From Liopterus haemorrhoidalis (lineage: Eukaryota > Arthropoda > Insecta > Coleoptera > Dytiscidae), in contig OZ020617.1 of NCBI GenBank assembly GCA_963971575.1, positions 19,739,403 through 19,803,402 on the forward strand: 64,000 nucleotides of DNA, read 5' to 3'. The first letter of the stretch is position 1. Each line of letters begins with the position of its first letter. The position numbers were made by a program, and so were the translations under genes. Below are positions 42,516 through 52,158 of the stretch, one piece after another. The notes under the pieces are model-generated. The model did not search any database. It saw nothing but the letters and a program-made list of their open reading frames with translations, and was not told the DNA's origin.

Positions 42516-43316
42516 AATATAAAATTTCCAAATATATTGTTGTGCTAAATGAATATTTGATTTCGTTTGTAAATATTATGTATTTTCTACATGTATATAT
42601 TTCACAACTTTCGATAAACTAAATATAAGTGTAAATAAAAATTTCGGTAAAATGATTGATCAACAATTGTTTTACAAAATCCATTGCAGTTGTTTTTCAA
42701 TCATTCTAAAAAATGATGAGTAGATGCTTCACTATAAGTAAAGAAAAAACAAAATATAAATTACCTGTCATCTCTTAAAAGATATTAAATACAGCTTTCC
42801 TCAACGTTCATTACCATATAAATCTCCTGCAGTTTTAGAACGTTTTAGTCGAAGGAGCTATAACTCAGACTAATTTCTACATGATTATATTTTTAATTAT
42901 TAGCATAGGTTAATTATGAAAATATAAAGAAAGCCGGGCAGATGTTGAACCCTGCCATAATAATCTAGCTGTGCGTAACAGCATGATACATTTACAAGAA
43001 GCAAGGTAAAGCACAGTTTAATTACCTGTCTGCTTAACAAATTACATCTATACTACCTTTAAAATACTTATAAAAATTATTACCCATTATTTTGGTGGCA
43101 AATTTTGTGATTAAAAATTAATAAAAGTTATTCAATTAAAATATGGGGTGAATGTTCATGTAAAGTTGTACAAGATCGTATTTTATTAAATCTAATGCAA
43201 ATAAATTACATTTTTTTTTACACAGTTACACAGTTACCAAATTATACTTACAGTTTAGAATTATAATCAAGAGTTATATTTAAACTTAGGAGAGCATTCA
43301 TACATACCAAATTATA
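42516..43316. other. unassigned AT-rich DNA
   Basis: No ORF or paired termini. Confidence 0.5.
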
Positions 43317-43937
43317 GTTACAATTACAGTGACTGTATAAAGACAGTGTGGCCATATGAACTGTAGCCGCCATGTTTATTCCAGATTTGTATTGGGTTAT
43401 ATAGAATAAATGTTAATATATCCTAATATATTATAATATTTCTTAAATTTTTAATAGTTTTACGTGTTTATGTTTATGTATATGTGAATATCAATTTATT
43501 GTTAAGAAAAAACATGTATATGATTCAACATTTATTAAGATAAATATTAAAATTGCCTACCGATGAAGGTATTTTTTTGAAATGTTTGCAACATAAAAGA
43601 AAACATGTGAAAAAAATTCTTAAAAAAGGACATGAAAGGAAATATAAGAGATATGTTTTTATTATTTTATAAATTTATTTGAGGACCTATAAAAACTGAA
43701 ACATTTTTTTTTTATAAAAACGGGAGTTTCAAACATTTTAATTTGAATATTTTAAATTTAAGAAAACAAGTTCAAACAGGACATTAGAATTAGAATAAAA
43801 AGATAGGGAAAAAATGATGATAAGGTTCTATAAAAATTATAGAACCCAACATTTCTCTAATTTTTTGGAAAACGCATGTTTATATAAAAAAAAGGATATT
43901 TTCATATTTAAAAAGAATAAGCAGAACATGTTATATA

Positions 43938-44445
43938 CCCTGAGTTCAAAAAGAAATTACATAAGAGTTGGCTATGGAAAAATAAAATAATGTATACCAG
44001 TGTTTCTTAACAGGTGGTCCGCAGAAAAATTTTAGTGGTCCGCGAAAGTTTTCGTATGTTTTTTTGCAGTTTTTTTGTTTTTTTTTTTAGACACATTTTT
44101 TATGTAAATAATTTATATTTTGTTTATTTTCTGTAAACTTTCTGTGATTTTCTACAAATAAAATTTATTTAGTAGCACATTAAATATATTTGTTTTCTTG
44201 CAAAAAATTAACCAACAATTATTATTAGTGGTCCGCGTTAGAAAATTATATATTTTACTGGTCCGCGGTGCGTTTTTGGTTGAGAAACACTGATGTATAC
44301 TACAAGCTTTATGTAACAATAAATAACTTATGACAACAAGAGTGATTTAATTAATTCAGACAGTAAATTAATTCTAAAGCTTTCTGTTGACATTACTTTT
44401 ATTTTCCATAGCCAACGCTTATGCAATTTCTTTTTGAACTCATGG
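43938..44445. mobile_element. Tc1/mariner-type MITE, nested
   Basis: Ends CCCTGAGTTCAAAAAGAAAT and (reversed) CCATGAGTTCAAAAAGAAAT, continuing through GTTGGCTATGGAAAA. TA flanks at 43936-43937 and 44446-44447. It is itself interrupted by a hAT MITE at 43998-44292; without that it is about 205 bp. Confidence 0.75.
43998..44292. mobile_element. hAT MITE with perfect TSD, nested
   Basis: The left end CAGTGTTTCTTAACAGGTGG and the right end (reversed) CAGTGTTTCTCAACC are flanked by identical ATGTATAC (43990-43997 and 44293-44300). GTGGTCCGC recurs four times inside (about 44013, 44036, 44229, 44260). It is the innermost of three nested insertions. Confidence 0.85.
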
Positions 44446-44575
44446 TATAAATGTATATTAATAAAGAAAACTGATGTATATATTATCAATTATGCATTTA
44501 TTCAACTAAAATTATGGTCAGGTGAAAAATAAAATTAAATCAGCATGGAATAACATTAAAATTAATGAAAGTAAA

Positions 44576-46125
44576 TCTTTATATATAAAAATGAATATTT
44601 GTGGCTATGTCCGGAAATTCTAACCCACTTCCAGATACGCTACCAAGTTGAAATTTTGCATATAGGTCGGAAATGCCTTCACCATAACTAGAAAAATCGA
44701 AAATCTCAAAAAAGTCCCATCAGAAACGAGAAATTAATAATTTTGTTATTAATTATATTGGACCATCGAAGTATGTATGATGCGTTCAGCGAGATCGCGG
44801 GAATTTCGTTTCAATGGTTGTTTGGACAACTATAGTAACTTCGTGAAACATCGTTCAATGTCGTTCGGCGCGATTCATCGTTGTTCTGCTATAGCTGATA
44901 AGATTTATTTATTAAGTTTAGTAAAATTTTTGATTAGTTTATACAGAGCAAGACTGAAATGGAGCACCTGTTTTCTTTATTTATTTTTTTCTATTCTTTT
45001 ATTTAAATGTTTAAATATAATAGTAAAATCTTTTGTACCGAGAAAATCTGTGTGTACCGAGTTGAAATTTGGTATATAGGTAGAAAATGCAGTCAATATA
45101 AGGAGGCAAATCGAAAATCAAAATTGCTTATAATAAGAAAACAAATATTTTTTTAATAATTTTTTTTATTGGATTGATTTACGGGAGTTACGAAGGGACA
45201 ATCTAAAATTAAACTTGAAATATCTCAAAATATGAAAAATAAAAATACAAATATATGTTATTCTATAAATTGGTTGAGAAGCTGGGGAAGGGAGATGGGG
45301 AGGTGCTAAACCTAAAATACTGGAAATATCTCGCTTATTATTTACTTTACATCAACAATTTATAAAGATAATTTGTTTTGATTGAAGAACGATTATTTTC
45401 TGTTTAGTGCAGCTTTTGAATATTCAGGGGGACAGAGGAAGCGCTACTTATAAACTTGAAATATCTCTTAATATTGACTTAACATTAAACATGTGTATAA
45501 CAGAAGTTGTTACAATATCAATAATATAAATAAATAAACAAATCTTTTTTGTTTAATGTTCTTCTGTATATAGGTATATCATTTATATTTTTCATATATG
45601 TATATCTATCGCTATTGAACATTATTGTAACCCCCTAAAGCAATACGAAGAAAACTTACTTCGGTGGCAAGAATATTTACTAACGAAAAAAAGTGCTCTG
45701 ATTAATTATAGCTACGATTTATAAATCAGGAATAATCACGGAGTAATTATAATAAATATCATAAAAATTATAATAAATAATTTCGTAAGGTGGAAGATAA
45801 AATGCTTCACGTGACCGGCGTTGCCTTTGAAAATGAGTGGATCTCACATGGGCATTTTATGTGGCATTTTCCTGGGTTAGCACAACGGGACACTTATACG
45901 TGTTGTTACTAAATGTCTGTAGTACCAATGTTTACAAAGAAGTTCGTATATAAATTATTTGTATAAGAAGCACATATTAATACAATGGTATATTAAAACA
46001 AATAATTATATTTGAATGAAAAACGATTCGTAGCAACCAGTCTTGAACCGATTTCGAAATGGGCCCGATCTAAGCGGGCTACGACTACTTTTTTTCGGTA
46101 GCGAAGCAGCGGGTATACTGCTAGT
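44576..46125 (+). mobile_element. Helentron-like non-autonomous element
   Basis: It begins TCTTTATATATAAAAATGAA, shortly followed by CTATGTCCGGAAATTCTAAC, and ends GCGAAGCAGCGGGTATACTGCTAGT. This TCTWTATATA start, a short hairpin-like CAGCGGGTATACTGCT and a CTAGT end without TSD fit the Helentron branch of Helitrons. The interior has three diverged ~130-150-bp units with AAACTTGAAATATCTC-type motifs (about 45211, 45325, 45457). The ORF at 44777-45079 is not protein-like. No Rep/helicase. Confidence 0.65.
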
Positions 46126-46522
46126 ACTTCTTATAATTGTGAAGCCATCCATTGATTTACTGGCATAATGTTTTTTTATGTTCATTTAGCCTTTTTTCCC
46201 AGCAATTTTAAACCTAAACATAACAAATCGTTTCATTATTTTTAATTTTAATTTGTGACAATTTAAAATATGTGCACAGTTTACATTATCTACATTACTC
46301 ATTACTCATCACAAACACAACAATATCCACTATTAAACGTCTAAATATACGTATATTATTTGAAAATATCACTTAAATCTGTTGAAACACAAGCTTAACA
46401 CATGTAAACCATATATAATCTGTAACAAATTTGGTAGAAACATGGCGGACTTCAGCTCGACCAATAGAAAATGAGACCATCGTATGGCCACACTGTCTTT
46501 ATACAGTCACTGTAGTTACAAT

Positions 46523-47008
46523 TAGTAAGTGTTGCCATCTGTTGTTACAAACAAAAGTTACTATGAAATGGATCAACAATCTACGTTTATAACATTTTTC
46601 ATTTTTAAATACTTATGCTAAAATGATCATAATTCTTCGTCTACGATTTATTTCGCCAGTTGTATGCTTCCTAATTGTATTATTTTTGATGTTGTATCTA
46701 TTTTGACCTCTCAAATTTACTTATTGGTTAGTTTCTATCTCTTTCTCGCTAAGTATAAATCAAAAGTATGAATATAAGTATGAAGTTTACAAACTTTTAA
46801 ATTATATTTATAATTAAGAACCTTAGGTAAGTTAGTGTGAACGGTTATGTAAGAGGCCATATGGCAAACTTCAAATGCAAGTATAAATGTAAATCATAAT
46901 TATAATTATAATTAAAAAGAGTAGAAGCTAAGTTGGTAAGTCAGAACCCTTTTTTATTGTTTATATGTATATTTTTTATTATTTAAAATAAGAAAAAGTG
47001 CTCCAATA
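46523..47008. other. unassigned DNA
   Basis: No gene or paired termini found. Confidence 0.45.
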
Positions 47009-47094
47009 GATTAGATCAGTGGTCTGTAACCTTCTTACATCTGTGGAACCCTACAGCTTAAATGATATTTCTTTGGAACCCCAAGGCAAAGAGC

Positions 47095-47615
47095 CACAAT
47101 AGGTTGTCTTTTTAGGGTTTTGTAGGTATGACCAAAAAAAACCCTTATACCGTCATTTTGTCGTCTGTCTGTCTCTCTGTCTGTTCGGTAAAAATTGTAG
47201 CCAAACGGCTAAACCTAGAGAGTTGAAATTTGGCATGATTGTACAACTTTTTGACCCGCAGATAGGAAAAATACTAAAACATCTAAAAAACATATCCCCC
47301 TAAAAATATAAACAAATATGTGCTCAACGAAAAATAAAATATTTTTTTAAAATTCTGAGTAGGGTATCAAATGAAAGCCCTTAGTACGTGGATTAACGAT
47401 CAAAATTTTATTTTTGCAAAATAAATTATTTTGACGCGATTTTAGTCAAAATTGTGCAAAAAAAATTTTGTCCCACACCCTGTAGCCCAGATGGTTTAAA
47501 CTAAAAATCTGAAAAAAATCTAAGTAATGTATATTGGTGTGAACCGGAATAGTACAACAGGAATTTTTGATCAGATTATGTTTTCGGAAAATAATGCATT
47601 TTTTGTGTTTTTAAC
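47095..47615 (+). repeat. dispersed repeat family X, copy 2
   Basis: It opens with GGGTTTTGTAGGTATGACC and a run of A, then CGTCTGTCTGTCTCTCTGTC, AGTTGAAATTTGGCATGATT and TTTGACCCGCAGATAGGAAA, and later CTGAAAAAAATCTAAGTAAT and GGTGTGAACCGGAATAGTAC. The same ordered blocks occur inverted at 54740-55240 and the first part inverted at 19600-19770. End points and family name are unknown. Confidence 0.6.
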
Positions 47616-48340
47616 CAAAATATGTTAAATATTTAATTCGCTATGTAACCAAGTTGATACGTCAGCGCTCATAGCGATGTGCGTTTAGTCATTGGTTTTC
47701 TAATTTGTCAAGCAGGTAACTTGCAAACTAGACTTCGAATCCTGTCAATTTTAATTTTTTTGTTTTATTTTTTGCAGTTTTCTTTTGTTTAAATTATTTT
47801 GTCAAAATTCTAGTTATATTTTGGTAAATGTTGCATTTAATTTTTAAAAGCGTAAATTTAATAACCAGTGGGAAGTGTTGAAATTATAATTTAATTCTGT
47901 TTGATGTATAGGAAATCAGAGGGCGGGGCTAATGATTTAAGCATCCAATAGAAGCTATAGGCGCAATTTTCAAAATCTTAATGAACCTTGCTTTGTAAAA
48001 AAAAATACTGCACATATTTATAAACTTAAATAATGGTATTAGGCATTCGAATTAAAATTCATAAAAAAATATTTTAACATAAAATTTGTTTTGGCATCCC
48101 AAATAATCATCATTCAGTTATTAAATACCTGCAAAACCCTGAAATGTGTGAAAATTCACACTTCACATACATTTTTTTAATATTAAGGTCAAAAGTTTTA
48201 AAATAATAATTTAGATGTTTATTATTGAATTTAGTCTTGATCTAAATTGATATTTTATAGCTGATTATATTTCTATATTTTTTAAATTTAGGTATACTAT
48301 TTTACTTTTTAAATAATTCAATACCTATCTAATAATCTGG

Positions 48341-48607
48341 CTTAAAAAGGATAAATTTCTAGCTTGTGTGCGAAATAATCATAGCCTAACTGCAAATAAC
48401 TTACAATTTTCGGAACTAAACAAAATATATGTAAAGGATCACTTGAGTCCTGCTAATAAATTAATATTTAATAAAACAAGAATGGCTGCCAAAAATCAAA
48501 ATTTCAAATATGTTTGGGTCCGTAATTGCAAGATTTTTGTTAGAAAGAACGATAATTCACCGATTATCATCATTCGATCAGAAACCGACCTCTCCAAGAT
48601 CTTCTAA
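48341..48607 (+). CDS. LINE ORF1 C-terminal fragment (FP-like domain)
   Basis: The frame reads LKKDKFLACVRNNHSLTANN, then LNKIYVKDHLSPANKLIF, MAAKNQNFKYVWVRNCKIFV and RKNDNSPIIIIRSETDL, ending at a stop at 48605-48607. This is the C-terminal domain of ORF1 proteins of Jockey/CR1-group LINEs, the one related to the baculovirus FP protein, thought to act in RNA binding as a nucleic-acid chaperone. The N-terminal zinc finger and coiled-coil are missing, so the LINE is 5'-truncated here. ORF2 starts 44 bases after this stop, the normal ORF1-ORF2 order. Confidence 0.75.
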   Translation, partial: LKKDKFLACVRNNHSLTANNLQFSELNKIYVKDHLSPANKLIFNKTRMAAKNQNFKYVWVRNCKIFVRKNDNSPIIIIRSETDLSKIF

Positions 48608-48651
48608 GCTCTACACATCAAAATTAACTCTTACAATCCATCAGTGCCGAT

Positions 48652-51474
48652 ATGAACCTAAACCTATATTACCAAAATGTTCGCGGTTTAAAAACTAAAC
48701 TTAGTGCTGTGTATAGTGAACTTTCAGCAAACAGTTACGACGTTGTTTTTATGAGCGAAACTTGGCTTAATGATTCAGTTTTAGATAGCGAAATTTGCGA
48801 CTTGAACAACTATTCTATTTACAGGCGTGATCGAAGTGACCCCGCAATGAAGCAAGGAGGTGGAGTTCTTATTTTAATTTCAAAAAAATTACATTCTAAA
48901 AGTCAAATAACTTGGTACTCATCATCCGAAGATTTGTGGGTAACAATGGTGACCCCTAGTCATAAAAAGATACATTTATGTTGTGTGTATATCCCACCAT
49001 CTTCCGATTATCTTACTTATATTAATCACTTAAATAAGGTATCTGAAGTTACATTGAATCATTCAGAAGATGATATAATTGTAGCAGGTGATTACAATCT
49101 ACCTAATATCGAGTGGAATGCTAGCAACAAGGGTTGTACTTACACACTTCTTACAAAACAAGACATTCAGGTAGACTTGATTAACACCTTGTCGTTTTGT
49201 AATTTTACTCAATATAACAGTTCCAAGAATAAACTTAACAAAACACTTGACCTTATATTTAGTACTTTGGAATTAAAAATTAATGTTTCAGCATGTCCTA
49301 TAAGTAAAATTGATTCATACCACCCACCACTAGAAATATTGGCAGTAATTAATAAATTTAAACCTCTTGCACAAAACAACAGAAAAACATATAACTTTAA
49401 TAAATGTAATTATGAAAAGTTAATCCACAAATTGTCTTCAGTCAACTGGGACTCTAGATTAAACAATCCTGACATTAATAATAACGTTGAGTGTTTTTAT
49501 AGTATTATATACAACCTCTTAGATTCATGTGTTCAAATGCAAATTAAAAAAACATGCAAATATCCCAAATGGTTTTTCAAAACTTTAATAAATGAAATAA
49601 AAAATAAAAATAGGTATCACAGAAAATGGAAAACTTACAACAATCTAGATGATTATAATACTTTTTCATTGTTACGTAACAGATATAAATTATTGATGAA
49701 ATCAGATTATAAAAAATATATAAATCATATTGAGTCAAATTTAAAGACAAACATTAATCAGTTCTGGTCTTTTACAAATACTCTACGAAAAAATAACTCT
49801 ATTCCGAACAGTATGTGTTACAACGACTCCGAAACATCTAACGGGCCTGTCATATGTAACCTTTTTGCAGATCATTTCCAATCAGTGTACATTAAATCTA
49901 GTAACTATACGTGCAACCTGTCAAACGCCGATAATAGTGAAGTTGCGTCAAACGTCAATATTAGTTCATTACAAATTACAAAGGAAGATATTTTTAATTC
50001 ACTTGTAAATATCGACACCAAGAAAGGATGTGGTTCTGACAAAATTCACCCAAAATTTATTAAATATTGTGCTCATTATCTACTTTCCCCTTTATACATA
50101 CTTTATAATAAATCGTTAACCACCGGAATTTTTCCTCAGTTATGGAAAATTTCATCTATAACACCCATACATAAATCTGGAGGCAAGAATAATATATCCA
50201 ATTACAGACCAATATCTATCCTTCCCACTTTTGCTAAAATCTTTGAAGCTATTATCGTAAAAAAAATTAAAAATACATTAGAAACTACTATCATACCCCA
50301 ACAAAATGGATTTTGTAGCAAAAAATCAGTACTAACCAACTTAATTCCATTTACTCAATATCTGACCAATAGTATGGACAAGAAGAAACAAGTTGACGTA
50401 ATTTACACTGATTTCAGTAAGGCGTTTGACAGGGTCATTCACAACATCTTACTCGATACACTATTTAAGGCTGGAATTCATGGATCCTTATTGCGTTGGA
50501 TTGAATCCTATATCAAAAATAGATCCCAATATGTATCATGTAACGGCTATACATCTCGTCTGATTGAAGTAACTTCAGGTGTACCTCAAGGCTCCCATTT
50601 AGGTCCAATATTATTTAACATTTATATCAACTCAATATTTAGTTGTTTTAAAAAATGCAAATTTGCTCTTTTTGCCGACGACTTGAAGTTCTACACTATT
50701 GTAGATTCAATCGAAGATTGCATTTTAATGCAAGAAGATTTAAAAATGTTAAATAATTATTGTGAATCTAAATACTTGTCATTAAATTTAAGCAAATGTT
50801 TTATTGTAAGCTTCAGCCGAAAGAAAACTAAAATTATGTTCAAGTACTCAATTAACAATAAACAGTTATCAAGAAAAGATTCAATACGTGACTTGGGCAT
50901 CATATATGACTCAAAACTACTTTTCAATGAACACATTGATACAATTGTAAAAAAAGCCTATAAGCTACTGGGCTTCGTTTTGAGAACTTCTAAACCATTT
51001 CAAAACATTAAATCAATTATTTTGCTTTATAATTCAATTGTAAGACCTCAACTAGAATATGCTACTTCTGTTTGGAATCCTCAATATTCAAAATATATTA
51101 AACGAATTGAAAGTATTCAAAAAAAAATGTTAAACTTCCTTAGCTACAAATTTAATATTCAGCTGAACTCTTATTCCGATAAACTAGAATTTTTCAATTT
51201 AAAATCATTAGAACAAAGAAGAACTAAATTCGATATCCTGCTATTATTCAAAATTTTCAATAATATGATTGACACACAGACCTTTGTACATGAATTTACC
51301 TTTTTAATACCAAACAAGTCTACACGATCAAAAAATTTATTTTATATTAATCAATTTAAAACTAACTGTTGCAAGAACTCACCAATTAATAGAATAATGA
51401 TTTCATATAACAATAATTTCAAAAATTTCGATATATTTACCTTAACATTTAATAAACTAAAAAAATTATTGTAA
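48652..51474 (+). CDS. LINE ORF2: endonuclease-reverse transcriptase, intact 940 codons
   Basis: This is the only long intact gene in the window. It nicks target DNA and reverse-transcribes the element's RNA there. Residues 1-230 are the APE-type endonuclease: QNVRGL (N9), SETWL (E36), VYIPPS (Y113), GDYNLP (D147, N149), LDLIFS (D200) and SYHPPL (H224). The RT spans about 480-760: NYRPIS (~517), YTDFSKAFD (D587), GVPQGSHLGP (643) and FADD (674-677). The C-terminal region has RPQLEYATSVWNP. No stops or frameshifts, so insertion is probably recent. Oddity: the usual endonuclease SDH is SYH here, with D221 two residues earlier. The ATG at 48652 directly precedes the endonuclease fold. Jockey/CR1 group; exact clade not determined. 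Confidence 0.93.
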   Translation: MNLNLYYQNVRGLKTKLSAVYSELSANSYDVVFMSETWLNDSVLDSEICDLNNYSIYRRDRSDPAMKQGGGVLILISKKLHSKSQITWYSSSEDLWVTMVTPSHKKIHLCCVYIPPSSDYLTYINHLNKVSEVTLNHSEDDIIVAGDYNLPNIEWNASNKGCTYTLLTKQDIQVDLINTLSFCNFTQYNSSKNKLNKTLDLIFSTLELKINVSACPISKIDSYHPPLEILAVINKFKPLAQNNRKTYNFNKCNYEKLIHKLSSVNWDSRLNNPDINNNVECFYSIIYNLLDSCVQMQIKKTCKYPKWFFKTLINEIKNKNRYHRKWKTYNNLDDYNTFSLLRNRYKLLMKSDYKKYINHIESNLKTNINQFWSFTNTLRKNNSIPNSMCYNDSETSNGPVICNLFADHFQSVYIKSSNYTCNLSNADNSEVASNVNISSLQITKEDIFNSLVNIDTKKGCGSDKIHPKFIKYCAHYLLSPLYILYNKSLTTGIFPQLWKISSITPIHKSGGKNNISNYRPISILPTFAKIFEAIIVKKIKNTLETTIIPQQNGFCSKKSVLTNLIPFTQYLTNSMDKKKQVDVIYTDFSKAFDRVIHNILLDTLFKAGIHGSLLRWIESYIKNRSQYVSCNGYTSRLIEVTSGVPQGSHLGPILFNIYINSIFSCFKKCKFALFADDLKFYTIVDSIEDCILMQEDLKMLNNYCESKYLSLNLSKCFIVSFSRKKTKIMFKYSINNKQLSRKDSIRDLGIIYDSKLLFNEHIDTIVKKAYKLLGFVLRTSKPFQNIKSIILLYNSIVRPQLEYATSVWNPQYSKYIKRIESIQKKMLNFLSYKFNIQLNSYSDKLEFFNLKSLEQRRTKFDILLLFKIFNNMIDTQTFVHEFTFLIPNKSTRSKNLFYINQFKTNCCKNSPINRIMISYNNNFKNFDIFTLTFNKLKKLL

Positions 51475-51672
51475 TAAGATTTATAATTTCTAAATACTTA
51501 ATTAATATAAATTGTAATGAGATACTTAAAAATTAATATACTTTGTTTACGTACACAACCTGTAATATAATTTATAAGATTTTGTTCACTATTTAATTGT
51601 ATTTCGTGGAAGCTACTTGTGGGCAACCGTTAGCTTCCCCAATGTATAAATAAATAAATAAATAAATAAATA
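51475..51672 (+). other. LINE 3' UTR and (TAAA)n tail
   Basis: About 170 bases of AT-rich 3' UTR end in an AATAAATAAATAAATAAATA-type tail (51646-51672), the short tandem 3' end common in Jockey/CR1-group elements, instead of poly(A). A matching TSD was not found. Confidence 0.7.
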
Positions 51673-52150
51673 TAATTTTTAATGCAAATTAAAAATTAAA
51701 ATTAAAACGAATAATTAGCGATATGCTGTTTTGAATCTTATTTATTTATTATAAACACTTATTAGCAATCATTATAAACATAAAATCCAATAATACAGAA
51801 AAATTTACATATTTAAATGGTAGGTGATATAAGAAGTAAATAATAGTCACTAATCAACAAATTTGAATTTTTTGTCGAGTAAAATTAGCTGTTTTGAATA
51901 AATATGATATACTGATGTCGAAAATGGTGATTAAGATATTTGTAGCATCCTCAGACTTACTAATTTACTCAAATTTACTTACTAGTTTACTCACCGAGTT
52001 ACTCAATTTTCAAATTTACCAAAATCATTGTATCCAAGCAGACATTAAAAATAAAAAAACAGAATAAAACCATTTAATTAAAGTTGCGGAACCTCTGAAA
52101 ACATTCCACGGAACCCCAGGGTTCCGCGAAACACAGGTTGAATACCACTG
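51673..52150. other. right part of the hAT shell
   Basis: Non-coding hAT interior, ending in the GGAACCCC-rich terminal repeat. ACTCAAATTTACTTACTAGT-like short repeats occur near 51965-52000. Confidence 0.4.
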
Positions 52151-52158
52151 GCTTAGAT

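Larger units (their letters stand above)
43325..46514. mobile_element. large non-autonomous hAT shell with perfect TSD
   Basis: The ends are TACAGTGACTGTATAAAGAC and then AGTGTGGCCATA, matched exactly in inverse at 46484-46514. Identical GTTACAAT flanks (43317-43324 and 46515-46522) give the 8-bp hAT TSD. The inner ends also share CATGGCGG-like sequence (43371 region and 46440). No transposase coding. Most of its 3.2 kb is made of nested elements: a MITE pair (43938-44445) and a Helentron (44576-46125). Confidence 0.8.
47017..52150. mobile_element. hAT shell enclosing a LINE and repeat X
   Basis: The left end CAGTGGTCTGTAACCTTC and the right end (reversed) CAGTGGTATTCAACCTGTG are followed by GTGGAACCC / GCGGAACCC motifs. 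The flanking 8-mers GATTAGAT (47009-47016) and GCTTAGAT (52151-52158) differ at one base. The terminal sequence is a common hAT MITE type (CAGTGGTxxxCAACC). It lacks transposase. Its size comes from insertions: repeat X at 47095-47615 and a 3.3-kb LINE. Confidence 0.7.

Noticed and set aside
44777..45079. 100-codon plus-strand ORF inside the Helentron-like element
   Set aside because: No Rep/helicase or other motif; other Helentron-type copies in the window are non-coding.
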